A stretch of DNA of 64,000 nucleotides from Ixodes scapularis. Taxonomy: Eukaryota; Arthropoda; Arachnida; Ixodida; Ixodidae. The stretch covers positions 56,993,817 to 57,057,816 of the forward strand of contig NW_024609880.1 of the NCBI RefSeq assembly GCF_016920785.2, given 5' to 3'. The notes beneath the pieces were generated by a model that did not search any database, was not told where the DNA came from, and saw only the letters and a program-made list of their open reading frames with translations. Below are positions 32,232 to 43,009 of the stretch, one piece after another. How positions within the stretch are numbered: position 1 is the stretch's first letter; each line of letters starts with the position of its first letter. Position numbers and translations under genes: made by a program.

Positions 32232-33407
32232 TTGGCTTTTTTTAGTTTGCGCAGTCAACACCACATGGTAATGGCTGCGTCCGCGCGCCGCCAACGTCAT
32301 AGAGGCCAACACAACCTGGTGCAGCGCGGAAAAAGACGGAAAAAAAAAAAAAATACCGAGTTCCAGGCCCCGTCACGAGGCGCCGCTGAAACTCGGCTCT
32401 CACGCCGAGTTTCAGCGGCACGGATTGCTAGGGCGCTCATTGAAGAGGTCAGAGCTCCCCAAAGCTTGGAGTTTGTAATGAACAGAACTGCCACGACGCA
32501 GGTAGTGCATGAACTGCTCGAGACGTATGAAGAACAAGCTAGAAACGTGCCACGTCTGTATATACTACATGTGGGCGTAAATGACATACTCAGGGGTGAA
32601 CAACCGGAAGCAATAGTGGAGCGACTGAGGATGAAATGGACCAACCGGAAGGCATCTTTGGCGATCTGTTCAGTGCCGGAGAGCGACAGGAGAGGCAAAC
32701 GAATACATGCGGCGACTATGCTACTGAACGCCAGGCTCAAGCAACTATGCAAGAGCATCAAAGCAAGGTTCATCGACCTGAGCCGTGAGCTGACAAGCAA
32801 GAGAGCAATGCAAAAGGACGGACTCCAATATGGCGAAGAAGGTATCCGAGTGGTGACAGAACGACTAGGTGCAGTGGCAAGCCGTTTTTTAGGTCTCAGA
32901 AGAAGGGACAAGGTCGGAAGCCAGTATCAGAGCGATCCGTGGCGATATGGGAGCTACCCACAAATGGGACGCACAGAAATGTCTAAAAAAAAGTGCGTTA
33001 CTTACGACATCCCAGGGATGACTGTTGGACCCCCCCATATCGGAGTGCCTCACGTCAAGGATCTACGACTGAAGACTCAGGTGAAAGGACACCAACCTCC
33101 GCTGAGCAACCAGCCGGAGTATATGCTGCAACCCCAAAGCGAACAACTGTCCCAGGTTCCTACTTTTCCCGAGATAGGGGTACCCGTTATTCCTGTACAC
33201 CAGAGCGGCGGGATGACAGGGCCGAGGGTGACCATGCAAGAAAGAGAGAGTTATCCAATGTCAACACTGAGAATGGGTCTACCTACATATCAGGAGTCAC
33301 CCCTATTCCCTGGCTACGTCCAGCACCAGGCAGGCATGACGCAGCTGGAGGTTGCGCAAATGGTGAATCGCATAGTCCGCCAACAATTGGCGGGATTGCA
33401 GTGTTAG
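32232..33407 (+). CDS. LINE-A ORF1, SGNH/GDSL esterase-like protein
   Basis: 391 codons. After a low-complexity N-terminal part (an A-run gives poly-Lys at about residues 36-40), the region of about residues 110-215 contains L-H-V-G-V-N-D-I-L, the GxND block of SGNH hydrolases, followed by helices typical of esterase ORF1 proteins. The C-terminal third is Pro/Gln-rich. ORF1 proteins of this kind bind or traffic LINE RNA. The true start may lie later than the first ATG, since the first 25 codons overlap the edge of the element. It ends about 40 bases before the ORF2 region. Confidence 0.65.
   Translation: MAFFSLRSQHHMVMAASARRQRHRGQHNLVQRGKRRKKKKNTEFQAPSRGAAETRLSRRVSAARIARALIEEVRAPQSLEFVMNRTATTQVVHELLETYEEQARNVPRLYILHVGVNDILRGEQPEAIVERLRMKWTNRKASLAICSVPESDRRGKRIHAATMLLNARLKQLCKSIKARFIDLSRELTSKRAMQKDGLQYGEEGIRVVTERLGAVASRFLGLRRRDKVGSQYQSDPWRYGSYPQMGRTEMSKKKCVTYDIPGMTVGPPHIGVPHVKDLRLKTQVKGHQPPLSNQPEYMLQPQSEQLSQVPTFPEIGVPVIPVHQSGGMTGPRVTMQERESYPMSTLRMGLPTYQESPLFPGYVQHQAGMTQLEVAQMVNRIVRQQLAGLQC
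32382..32419. repeat. Perfect 15-bp-arm hairpin in LINE-A ORF1
   Basis: GCCGCTGAAACTCGG pairs with CCGAGTTTCAGCGGC across an 8-base loop. It falls within the ORF1 coding region. Confidence 0.9.
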
Positions 33408-33446
33408 GGGGTATGGACAAGAAGCAAACCACGACTTCCGAACTAC

Positions 33447-34490
33447 CGCTGCCTCCTGGTCGAACGAGACAAAAAGGAAGTGTTATCGTTGGTTTTTTAA
33501 ATTTGAATGGTGCAAGACGTCAACGGAAGTGGAATGAGTTATATATAATGCTCAGTGAACAACAATTCTCTTTATTTGGGGTTGCTGAGACTCACTTGCG
33601 TGACGCTGAAGAGCCCCCAGTGGACCCTTCATGGTGCTGGGTGTAACAGGGTGGAAGGCAACCGACGGGGAGGGGGTGTGGGCTTACTATGGCCTCAAAA
33701 AGGGCAAGCATGGGTCAGGAAATTTGAAAGGTGCCGAGAACACATATGGGTGGAAGGACAAGTCGGGAACGCACCGACAGCTGTATGTGCCATTTATCTT
33801 TCGGTGGGAAATAACAGGCAAGATGAAAACAAGGCCATTCTAGACTGCGTTCGACACGACGTCCAAAGTTTGGACCGAAGCCATTCCGTGCTACTGATGG
33901 GGGACTTTAATGGTCACCTGGTTGAGCTGGATAGCCGCGAAGACAAGAATGGACACATGTTGAGACAACTGGCGGAAGATTTGGACTTGGAGATATTAAA
34001 CCTGAGAGAAGAGTGTGAAGGAAAGTATACATGGATGGTGCGGGACAAAAAAAACCTGCATTGATTACGCCCTCGCCTCCAAGAGGCTGTCAAACCGCCT
34101 TCAAAAAATAGTTGTGGACGACAATGGTGAACGGAGCGTTGGCAGCGATCATAGTACCATACTACTACATTTCGGAGCAATCCAACGGCATCGCAGTCGC
34201 CCAAGCGCGCATTGACGTTTCGGCTGCGCGAGGGGGATATCGAGGCTGTATGTCAAGACTTCGAAGAAAGTGAGCAACGCATGAAGGCCGCAACGTATGA
34301 AGAATACGCCACGGAACTTAGGCAGGCAGTTGCCAAGCGTTCGGTGGCAAGGAGTACGCAAGGAAAAAGACGGCTTGTCCCGTGGTGGGACGCTGAAATC
34401 GGGAGAGCGATTCGGTACCGACAAGACGCGAACCGAGAACATCGCCAAGCACTAAAGTCGTTTGGAAAAGGTCCAGAGACGTTGCAACTC
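33447..34490 (+). pseudogene. LINE-A ORF2 endonuclease region, frameshifted
   Basis: The apurinic endonuclease is readable across several frames: F-L-N-L-N-G and A-E-T-H-L (33490-33600), L-M-G-D-F-N-G-H (about 33895), and G-S-D-H-S-T-I near 34143. At least two frame changes (about 33640 and about 34055) and a stop at about 34491 separate it from the RT frame. The element is therefore probably no longer autonomous. Confidence 0.8.
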
Positions 34491-34568
34491 TAGGAGGAGT
34501 ACCAAAGACGCAAGGCACTCACACAAGCTATTGTTGAAAAGAAAAAACAAGCACATGACTGCAAGGAG

Positions 34569-36725
34569 ATGGCAGACATACGAAAGGGCGGAAAAAAAGC
34601 TGGAGAGAAGTTCTGGCGCTACATTGGTAGTCTAGATGGGAAAGACTGCTCTCCCCAACTGGTGAATCCGGACAATGGAAGTGAGGTAAATAACATAAAA
34701 GAACTTCTGGGTGAATATCTCTACACTCTCTTTGGGACGGAACAAATGAACTGCAATCATGAAGGCGTGAGGGATGAAATCCCGCATTTAGAAGATGCCC
34801 CGCAGAGTACCACAGTCGACCAAAATGCAACAGTCGTGGGGTGTGTTCAGGTAGAACGTGCACTGGCGCGGCTAAACGGCAGCACAGCACAGGGGCTGGA
34901 TGGAATCTCCGCCAAGGTGCTCAAAGGTTTAGGACCCGACGCACGAGAGCACCTGGCACACCTGTTTAGTCAAATCTGCTGCGGCGATGACCCGATTCCC
35001 AGCGACTGGAGACGTGGTCGAGTTTCCTTCATTCCAAAGACAGGCGGCAACAAGCAGTTGTTACACGACTACCGACCACTCACGGTCACGCCGGTTGCCT
35101 ACAGGGTGTTCGCGACCATAATTAATGGGCGTATAACGCAGTGGGCCGAGGAGAGCGGCATACTGACTGAGTTGCAGAACGGTTTTAGACGTGGGCGACG
35201 CTTGGAAGATAATCTTTTTACGTTGACGCAATGCATCGAGATTGCACGGAGGGAGAAGCGACCAATGATTACTTGCTTCCTTGATATAGCGAAAGCATAT
35301 GATTGCATTCCTCATACCATGCTTCTGAAAAGATTAAAACAGCTTAATATGCCTGAAACCTGGGTGACGTTAATCCAGCGGCTCTACGATAAAAATTTTG
35401 TGACGGCATCTTTCAACGGTGTGAAATCTGACGAGGTTATAGTTGAAAAAGGACTACGACAGGGTTGTCCATTGTCGCCGACACTGTACATGTTGTATGC
35501 ATCTAGCGTGGAAAGGGCGCTGGAGAAAACGGCCATCGGTTTTTCTTTGACGCATCTCCAACACGGGGAGGTGATTACATGGCGGCTACCTGGACTTGCA
35601 TACGCTGATGACCTTGTCTTGATGGCCGACAGTGTGGGTGACATGAGGAAACTGCTGGCCACATGTGAGACCGAGGCGGATCAACTCCAATTACGCTTCA
35701 ATGCTGACAAGTCAGCGACAGTTATTTTTTCCCGCGAGGAGGAGAACATTGTACCATTCATCTTACAGGGTGCGGCGATCCCTGTTTGCACCAAGTACAG
35801 GTACCTTGGCGTGACACTATCAGCTACAGAAAACTACCTCGCTGAGCATCACCAAAACCTCAGGACGTCCTCAGTGCGTAAGCGAAACATATTGCGAAGA
35901 CGGTGCCTCTGGAGCTGCGACCAATACGTCGTTACCAGGGAACTTTGGAAGGCCGTCGCGGTACCCGGGCTGACTTTTGGAAACTCTGTCATTGGCATAC
36001 CCAGCGAGCTTCGTGAATATCTTGAACGACGCCAAAAAGATGTCGGACGTCAAGCGCTGGGATGCCATGGACAAATGGCCAACGAGCTTGTTGAAGGAGA
36101 CGTCGGATGGTCATCTTTCGAGGCACGAGAAGCCAGCAGCAAGCTAGAGTACTACGCGCGACTCCGGCATATGGACGAAGACCGCTGGGCACGGCGACTT
36201 TTCATCTACATTCACCTCAAGAACATCCATTCGACGTGGAGGAATCGTGTCACCCGCCTCGGCACAAAGTTTGGAGCCTTTTGCATGAGTGATGAGCCTC
36301 AAGCTGAAAAAGATTGGGTGCGTAAAGTGCGAACGCAGATAAAGGCTGTCGAAAGGGAGCGCTGGATATTGGGAATGCAACAGCATACTAGCATGCATTT
36401 GTATGCATCTTTCAAGACCGAGATCGCTCCAATAACGTTCTGCAAAAACACGCTGGGAAGTCGCCTACTCATCGAGGCCCGCGGTGGTGCCCTGCGCACA
36501 AGACAGTACCGTCGAAAGTTTGACAGCAACGTGACGGACATGACATGCAGCGCCTGTGGAGAAGACGAAGAGACCACCGAGCATTTGCTGCTCACGTGCC
36601 AGAAGCTCCTGCCAGCGCCCATTGGGGATTCCCGCATCGAGCAGGCACTCGGCTTCACGAACGAACATGACCACGTGGCCTGTTCTAGGCAAAGACTGGA
36701 GGCGTGGTGGAAAGTGCGACGGTGA
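34569..36725 (+). CDS. LINE-A reverse transcriptase, intact 718-codon frame
   Basis: RT blocks appear in order: I-P-K-T-G-G and Y-R-P-L-T-V near the start; F-L-D-I-A-K-A-Y-D; G-L-R-Q-G-C-P-L-S-P; and catalytic Y-A-D-D at residues 345-348. The C-terminal region has a zinc-finger-like C-S-A-C ... H-L-L-L-T-C at about residue 660. The upstream endonuclease is in other frames, and the few codons just upstream are open after one stop at about 34491. It retains all RT motifs, so the damage is recent or limited. Confidence 0.85.
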   Translation: MADIRKGGKKAGEKFWRYIGSLDGKDCSPQLVNPDNGSEVNNIKELLGEYLYTLFGTEQMNCNHEGVRDEIPHLEDAPQSTTVDQNATVVGCVQVERALARLNGSTAQGLDGISAKVLKGLGPDAREHLAHLFSQICCGDDPIPSDWRRGRVSFIPKTGGNKQLLHDYRPLTVTPVAYRVFATIINGRITQWAEESGILTELQNGFRRGRRLEDNLFTLTQCIEIARREKRPMITCFLDIAKAYDCIPHTMLLKRLKQLNMPETWVTLIQRLYDKNFVTASFNGVKSDEVIVEKGLRQGCPLSPTLYMLYASSVERALEKTAIGFSLTHLQHGEVITWRLPGLAYADDLVLMADSVGDMRKLLATCETEADQLQLRFNADKSATVIFSREEENIVPFILQGAAIPVCTKYRYLGVTLSATENYLAEHHQNLRTSSVRKRNILRRRCLWSCDQYVVTRELWKAVAVPGLTFGNSVIGIPSELREYLERRQKDVGRQALGCHGQMANELVEGDVGWSSFEAREASSKLEYYARLRHMDEDRWARRLFIYIHLKNIHSTWRNRVTRLGTKFGAFCMSDEPQAEKDWVRKVRTQIKAVERERWILGMQQHTSMHLYASFKTEIAPITFCKNTLGSRLLIEARGGALRTRQYRRKFDSNVTDMTCSACGEDEETTEHLLLTCQKLLPAPIGDSRIEQALGFTNEHDHVACSRQRLEAWWKVRR

Positions 36726-37041
36726 TTTGCGCACCGAGAAGTCAGCGCGTACCGATCGGACCACCGTGATCGTGTAGCTGTTACCCTCCGCCCACCAGGG
36801 GTCATCGACAACAGATGGTGGGCCCTGACGACCTCCCCCCTTCTCTCCCCCTTTTTTTTCTTTCTTTTCTTTCCTTTTTTTCTTTTTTAACTTTTTTGGC
36901 GTGTCGAACTTCGACTCTCGTTTCAAAGAGATTGCGCCGCAGAATACAATACACGGAGGTGCGTGCTGGAGTGTTTCCAGATGGAGCGGGTAGGTCGTGG
37001 TTTGGACGTCTCGCCTTGCCAGCGATTGTGGTAGTACACTC

Positions 37042-37628
37042 AGGCTCGTTCCCACAGACCCGTTTTCTTACGTTACGTTACGAAAAGTCACCGGGAAATC
37101 TGTGCTTCGTATTAAGCGTGGCACGCGACATTCGAGGCACGAGTGTTTCGGTGACGACGAGCTAGGACGGTGAGTTACCGTGGCAACCAAGGACACAAGT
37201 CTAATCGTAACGTAAGGTCAAGCCTGGTTCAGACAGTTGCGTTTGACTGCGTTTGACTGCGTTGCGGCAGCGAGAAACCAGGACATCCCTGATGCTTATA
37301 TCGCGTGCCAAGATGATTCCTTGGATTAGATTCCACGCTTCATACGAAGCACAGACGTGCCGGTGACTAGCTTTCCGCACTCGACGCAACACAGTCAAAC
37401 GCACTCAAACGCAAGTGTCTAAACCGGCCTTAAGGAGTTGAGCTCCGTTCAACTTTTCACACAGCACCGCTTTTTTACGTTACGTCTAAGCCACCGACAC
37501 ATTCGTGTCTCGAATGTCGCCGGCCAGACAATCTCTCTGAATTGATAGCCACGCTTAATGCGAAGCACAGATTCCCCGGTGACTTTTCGTAATGTAACAT
37601 AAGGAAACGAGTCTGTGTGAACTAGCCT
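37042..37628. mobile_element. MITE of about 590 bp with terminal inverted repeats, holding another MITE
   Basis: The arms of about 85 bases are inverted: AGGCTCGTTCCCACAGACCC at the left and its complement near 37610. They share GAAAAGTCACCGG and ATTAAGCGTGGC. No ORF. A second inverted-repeat element lies within it. Confidence 0.75.
37220..37433. mobile_element. Inner MITE of about 214 bp
   Basis: AAGCCTGGTTCAGACAGTTG at the left is inverted at the right (CAAGTGTCTAAACCGGCCTT). GCGTTTGACTGCGTTTGACTG repeats occur in both arms. Nested inside the element 37042-37628. Confidence 0.7.
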
Positions 37629-37722
37629 TAATTGTTGTACAGTGTTATTGTGGTAAGCATGCGCGCCGCCCGAGCCACTCTGCTCGGGGGATTGTAAGGA
37701 AAATTTGATCGCCGATGTGTCT

Positions 37723-37817
37723 ATGGTGGGGACTCTCTGCTATGTGGACGACTGCAGGAACCGCAGATTGCTGAGCGAGGACGTGTCCTTCTTTCGTCTT
37801 CCACGGGAGCCACGCAC
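37723..37817 (+). CDS. THAP-domain protein, first coding exon
   Basis: From ATG at 37723: M-V-G-T-L-C-Y-V-D-D-C-R-N-R, then V-S-F-F-R-L-P-R-E-P. This matches the start of a THAP zinc finger (two Cys, then the F-x-F/R-x-P core). The exon closes at C-GCAC|GTGAGT, a good donor; the frame otherwise stops three bases on. THAP domains bind DNA and occur in host regulators and in P-type transposases. The next exon (with the W, the second Cys pair and His) was not found within the window, so only about 32 residues are described. Confidence 0.6.
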
Positions 37818-37912
37818 GTGAGTAGACAGCATTTATGATATCCCGTTCCTGTTCTCGATTGATGCCTCTCAATTAAATGATGGGGTACATGATTTCAGCC
37901 GCTGGGAATATG

Positions 37913-38338
37913 TACAGGGCGTTACAAAAACAAAAATTTGCAGAGTTTTTTTTCACCGCAAAAATAAACTAGACATCGCCGAACGCTCATTCTCCGCCCC
38001 AAGGTAGCGCTAGAGGTCACAACCGCATGCTAAAGCTTCAGCCCGATCTGATAACTTAATCAAAAGTTAAAAGTGATTGTCTGAAAATTTCAATGGGAAA
38101 ATGGAGCCCCTTTTCGCTCGTTTTCGGTATTTAAAAACTCCGTCGGCCGCCATTTTCTCATTGAAATTTTCAGAAAATCACCTATAACTTTTGATTAAGT
38201 TATCGGATAGGGCTGAAACGTAGGAGTCTGGTTGTGACCTCTTGCGCTAACGTTGGGCGGAGAATGAGCGTTCGGCGATGCCTAGTTTATTTTTGCAATA
38301 AACAAGACCCTGTAAATTTTTTTTTGTGACACCCTGTA
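37913..38338. mobile_element. Mariner-type MITE (TA duplication)
   Basis: It starts TACAGGGCGTTACAAAAA and ends with the inverted TTTTTTGTGACACCCTGTA, with TA at both ends. The inverted repeats reach far inward (GAACGCTCATTCTCCGCC and its complement; TAACTTTTGATTAAGTTAT on both sides). No transposase. It is in the presumed intron of the THAP gene. Confidence 0.82.
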
Positions 38339-39865
38339 GTTCGCTGCTAGAGCCACTAAATAAGCTGCGCTTAGAGTATCGGCACTCCGTTCCCCAACAT
38401 TGTTGTGGACGCCGCCATTTTGGCTCGTATGCAGAGAAGACTCAACTGCCGATCGTCGTAATTCAAAAGTGCGACTTCCTCAGAATTAGATTCGGTGTTA
38501 GAAAGGTCATGTAATATTGCTTTGCTCTACCGCGAGCTGTTTAAACATTTGTGCAGGGCGGAAAAGCTTTTCCTGTGATTCCAGATAAAGCTTCAGATAA
38601 CTGGCAACCATGATTTTAAGACACAATATGGCGAAGTGTCGTTACTCTGAAGCGTAGCTTATTTAGTGGCACTATTCGCTGCAGGTCTGCAGATTTTGAC
38701 ACCGTTTCCAGAAAAGAATCATGGGCCGGATCAAACTGAGCCGTATCGTTTGCGTAACAAACGTTTGCGCTACGATCATTTTCACGAGGACAACATCAGC
38801 AATCCAGATTTGAAGATTCATGGTGTAGGTCTGTTCGCCCTATTTTATTTACCTGTATACATTTACAGAGACTGTCAGATGTCGAAGAGATCTAAAGCGC
38901 GAGCTTTCTTTCTCGAGATGGCTTTGTACTTCGTCGTTCTCCATAGTCTAAGTCCCTACGATATCGATAATTTAATCGTTCGGGTTAGTTCGAAATGTTC
39001 AGTTTTTCAAAATAATCTCTTCTGCTGGGGAGCAGCTCTCCAATTTGTAGAAATGTATAGTTGCAGAGCTCCTGGTAGGAAAACGTGTTTGCATTCCACG
39101 AACTCATTAACAGTTATAATAGAACCTTCCCAAGCAAGATGCTTCTTCTGGCACTGGTGGTGTGCGCGCGCTCTCACGATTTTCAAAAATAGTGTCTTGT
39201 ACACCACAGGCTGAAGCAAAACATCATGCCGTCAAGAAACTTCACTTATGGACCTGCAAAACAGGGCGCCATCAATAGCAGGAATCTCAGGTACGTCGCC
39301 TGTGGTTGAGGTTGGTTGAGGAATGAAGCGTTGCCAGTGTTTGAATGATACTCAATTTAGCTACCGGGTATCTTAAAATAAAACTTACTATCCGCATTAA
39401 GATGGCCCGTAAATATCAGCGACCTGAGACAGTAAGTAGGACTATTTCTCGAGTGCGTGTTTTACTGGTCACATTCGTGCAAAACAAATATTAAAGTATT
39501 AACTTCGATTAGGAAAAGAAATGAACTGACCATGGCACAAGCCATTTTTGCAAGGCATTATTTTTGTACACTTTAAGTTGAGCTTTGAAAATTTAATGCG
39601 GTGATGTGATCAGTTAAGGACGTATTTGAAGAAGTTTCCGCCTTAAATGCAAAGTTGCTGATTTACGCTGCTCATTTTATACGTTTATATTATTTTGGGG
39701 ACACTTTGCTAAAATAATTTCCCAGTCTTATCTCGCTTTTCTGTAGGTGTTCGTACTCTAAAAACATGTTAGCAGACTATTACCCCTTTTAATTTGTATA
39801 CTTATTCAGCATCTAGGGATTACATGACGTGCTCATAAAGACAGTCTAGGTTACATTATATTAAT
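38339..39865. other. No gene recognised
   Basis: A 182-codon open frame at 38666-39214 has no family resemblance and biased composition; it is probably chance. The rest is AT-rich with no repeat that I can define. Confidence 0.4.
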
Positions 39866-39870
39866 TCATT

Positions 39871-40050
39871 TGTGACGAGCCGCAAAAGACGACTCGCGCG
39901 GCTCGTGCGAGCTCCGGTGCCGCGCGTGCGAGCGCGAGAGAAGGTGATCGAAATAATAAAGAAAGAAGAGGTTCTGCATGGAATCTCGGGGGTTGACGTG
40001 TCTTTCCTGAGCTTGGAGCCCTTTTCTCTTGACGACCACAACAAATTCAC
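39871..40050 (+). repeat. 5' LTR of G2
   Basis: It begins TGTGACGAGCCGC, contains an AATAATAAAG polyadenylation-like word and ends near CAACAAATTCAC. It is nearly identical to 42828-43009; differences are few and its last bases are altered. No clear tRNA primer-binding site was recognised after it. Confidence 0.9.
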
Positions 40051-40142
40051 GCTAACAACCTATGTGGGGACGGCGCTCACTTCGACCAGGTCTCCACCAA
40101 CCACTGTCGCCTGGACGGCCAAGGTTTCGAGGTAACTCCAAG

Positions 40143-41501
40143 ATGGCGGAACGTTCCATCGAAGCTTTCCGAAGGCTGGATGACGACGCCAAGGACGCCG
40201 CATACTAATCAGTCGTCAGCGACACGGAGATCCTGAAAGCCGAGGTGGAGCAGCTACGCCTTCAGCTAGCAGAGCTCAAGAACGCGACCTCTGCGCAACC
40301 GATCGACCGGCTGGAGGACATATCGCGCCCTTGCGACGACGCCACCAACAGGCAGCTACAGGCAACAGAGAATTTGATCTGCGGACTGCTGGCGCCTGTC
40401 GTGGATCGTCTTGATCAGCTCGAGGCAAAGATGAGGAGAACTTCGTTGGCAGAATCGCAGTGCAGCGCAATCTCTAACGAAGACCTTTCCGAGAGCGAGT
40501 CCGCCAAGAAAAGAAGGCCCAAGGCGCCCAAGAAAAAAACTCCTGTTCAAGCTGAGTCAGCCGCAGACACTGCAGTCGCATCAGACCGGCCGACAAAGTC
40601 GCTGACCAACGTGGCTGTCAGCTCGGTTCCTCAGCTAGGCAAGGACGTCATCGCCTGGTTTCACCAGATGGATTTCTGGTTCTAGACGTTTAAAGTCGCA
40701 CCAAGTGAGGCCATTACATTGATTGTATCCAAGCTACCATCTAAGGACTTCATGTGGGTGAGGTACCACCTGAAAACAACCAAGGTAACGACATGGGAGC
40801 AAATAAAGTCCGCTTTCCGTCGTCGTTACAACCTGGACAACGAAGTTGCAGCGAAACAGAAGATGTTCGGCGCAAGTCAGCGTTCGGGAGAGTCCTGCAC
40901 AGACTTCGCCTTCCGCAAACTGGAGCTCATCGACGAGTGCAACTACCCAGAGACGGAGGCGGAGAAATGCAGGGTTATCCTGGCAACATTGTCTGACAAA
41001 CCACGAAAGCACTACTTCGATAGACTCTTTGCTTCGTTGGATAAGTTGCTGGACTCATTCCTCCGCTTCGACCAGGTAATCTTCAGCCAACCAAAGACAC
41101 CGGCATTGACGGTAGCTGCAGAGCCAGCTCAGGTTGCGAAGATAACCAAGAAAGCGTCCTCTTCCCCGATCTTGAAGCAGTACCGGTCGCCGCCTCGTCA
41201 GAACGCGGACGACGGTCATTGTCAGCAGCCTCTTTCTCCACGCGAGAAGCAAGAGAAGCAGCACGTGTCGCCTCAGCGCCCGTCAAAAGCTTCCCAGAAT
41301 TTTCGGCGTTCTTCGTTTCGTCACCCGGAAGTTCGTCCGCTGTGCCTCAATTGTAAAAAGAGCGGCCACTTCGTCACGTGGTGTCGGCAGGAGCTCACGC
41401 TAGAATTTTTGGAGTGGCAACAGCGCTTCGAGTCCACTGCAGCACCGACGCAGGGAAACGACAAGCTGATGCCTCTGACGCCTGCGAGAGGTCATCAGTA
41501 G
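40143..41501 (+). pseudogene. G2 gag
   Basis: The frame from ATG at 40143 is broken by a stop at about 40206 and another at 40683, then is open to 41501. It has a coiled-coil-like N-terminal region (V-E-Q-L-R-L-Q-L-A-E-L), a capsid-like region (W-E-Q-I-K-S-A-F, Y-F-D-R-L-F) and one zinc knuckle, C-L-N-C-K-K-S-G-H-F-V-T-W-C, near 41342 (CX2CX4HX4C). Confidence 0.82.
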
Positions 41502-41509
41502 TTCGGCGC

Positions 41510-42640
41510 ATCCCATGTGGCGCAGCAGTGGGCACCAAAACAATTCAGGTTCAGCTGAACGGACAGCCTCTGACAGCTTTCTTGGATTCAGGGGCAATCA
41601 GAAGTCTCATCAACGTTTCCATCGCCGACCAGTTGCACCTTCTGATTCAACCTTCTTCCATCCGTCTCCAAGGTGCAAGCGGTCAATCCCTCATGAACCT
41701 AGGCGAAGCGACTACCACAGTGACAGCTGACGGACAGATGCTGAACCAGGCGTTCATCGTGGTCCCACATCTGGAGGAAGAAAAGTTGCTCCTTGGTGAC
41801 GATTTCCTGACAGCGTGCAAGGCCATGATCAATTGGGGTGCAAATAGCTTCTCGATTCCTCCGCCTACGACAGGTCATAAGGTCATCTTGGTTACGGAGC
41901 AACTGATACCTCCGCGGTCCCGAAAGTTTGTTCAAGCACGGCTGAAGAATCCTGTTCGAGGACAATCAACAAGATAGAGGTGGCGGCACAAAATTGCTGT
42001 ACGACCGCCACTGCCTTCTAGTTGAACCCATGGTTATGGATAAGACCGAGAGCACGTTCTACGTACTCCTGGCCAACCCGTCGTCTCGGCCAGTGGCTCT
42101 ACCCTCTGATGCTACTGTCGGAGTCGCTAGGGGGGTCACAAGTGTCGAAGACATCGAGCTTAGCGACGACGAAACTGCGTCCATCTTAAGTTGCTCAAGC
42201 CTGCCTTCGTCGGAGGACCTAGATCGCCCAAACACTTTGGAAATCGTCGGCCCTTAACATCAACCGCTATCGCTTGAGGGTGTCACGTTCAAAATTGGTT
42301 CCACGCTGGCACCTGAAGAGCTTCTTGCGAAAAACATGGCTTGCTTCGCGCAAACCCGCACTGACCTTGGAAACTGTCGGCTTGAGCAGCACTTCATTCC
42401 GACAGGTAATGCGAGACCTATCTTCCAGAGACCACGTCGACTGTCGCCGGCGCAGCGTGATGTCGTCAAGGCGATGATCAAGGATCTCATCGATGCCAAG
42501 ATTGTTTAACCATCGCGCAGTCCATTGGTTTTAGTCACGAAAAGGGACGGATAAACACGAATGTGCGTCGACTACAGAAGGATCAAAGCGGTCACTGATG
42601 GCACTGTCTACCCCTTTCCGCGAATCGAAGTGCCTCTACC
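41510..42640 (+). pseudogene. G2 protease and truncated reverse transcriptase
   Basis: The protease active site F-L-D-S-G-A lies near 41580 and the G-D-D-F flap partner near 41797. After a frame change, 41994-42257 is a linker. RT begins at about 42400 (R-P-R-R-L-S-P-A-Q-R) and proceeds through S-P-L-V-L-V-T-K-R-D-G and C-V-D-Y-R-R with two stops. It ends at about 42630, before the catalytic blocks. Confidence 0.82.
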
Positions 42641-42827
42641 CGATGACTGCACTTTTGGAATTTATAGTGTGTGCACTTTTTTATAGCGTATCTTCTCATT
42701 TAGCATTTCGTGTGTACATATTTATTCACTCTCGTGCATATCTCAGAGCGCGGTATATGTTCAATGTTGTTTTGTTTTTGTCTCATGAAAGCGCACTGTC
42801 GGGTCGACAGTTTCTAAAACCTCGGCA

Positions 42828-43009
42828 TGTGACGAGCCGCAAAAGACGACTCGCGCGGCTCGTGCGAGCTCCGGTGCCGCGCGTGCGAGCGCGAGAGAAG
42901 GAGATCGAAATAATAAAGAAAGAAGAAGTTCTGCATGGAATCTGGGGGTTGACGTGACTTTCCTGAGCTCGGAGCCCTTTTCTCTTGACGACCACAACAA
43001 ATCGTCACA
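42828..43009 (+). repeat. 3' LTR of G2
   Basis: 182 bases from TGTGACGAGCC to AATCGTCACA; the terminal TGTGACG...CGTCACA is itself inverted. It is followed by the TCATT duplication. Confidence 0.92.

Larger units (their letters stand above)
32232..36925 (+). mobile_element. LINE-A, non-LTR retrotransposon with esterase-like ORF1
   Basis: ORF1, an endonuclease region and an intact RT reading frame lie in order. A pyrimidine-rich 3' region follows (about 36835-36900). The boundaries are approximate: no clear target duplication was found. The ORF1 esterase plus apurinic endonuclease layout is that of CR1/L2-like LINEs; the exact clade is inference. Confidence 0.85.
39871..43009 (+). mobile_element. 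LTR retrotransposon G2 (Ty3/gypsy), internally deleted, with target duplication
   Basis: Two LTRs flank a shortened interior. The five bases TCATT lie immediately before the left LTR (39866-39870) and after the right one (43010-43014). Gag, protease and the start of RT are present. RT core, RNase H and integrase are missing: the frame passes from the RT block Y-P-F-P-R-I-E straight into 3' sequence near 42635. It is inserted at the tail of LINE-B. Confidence 0.92.

Noticed and set aside
38666..39214. 182-codon open frame
   Set aside because: No motif, no splice signals placing it in a gene, and hydrophobic/aromatic composition typical of AT-rich noncoding sequence. Kept only as a note.
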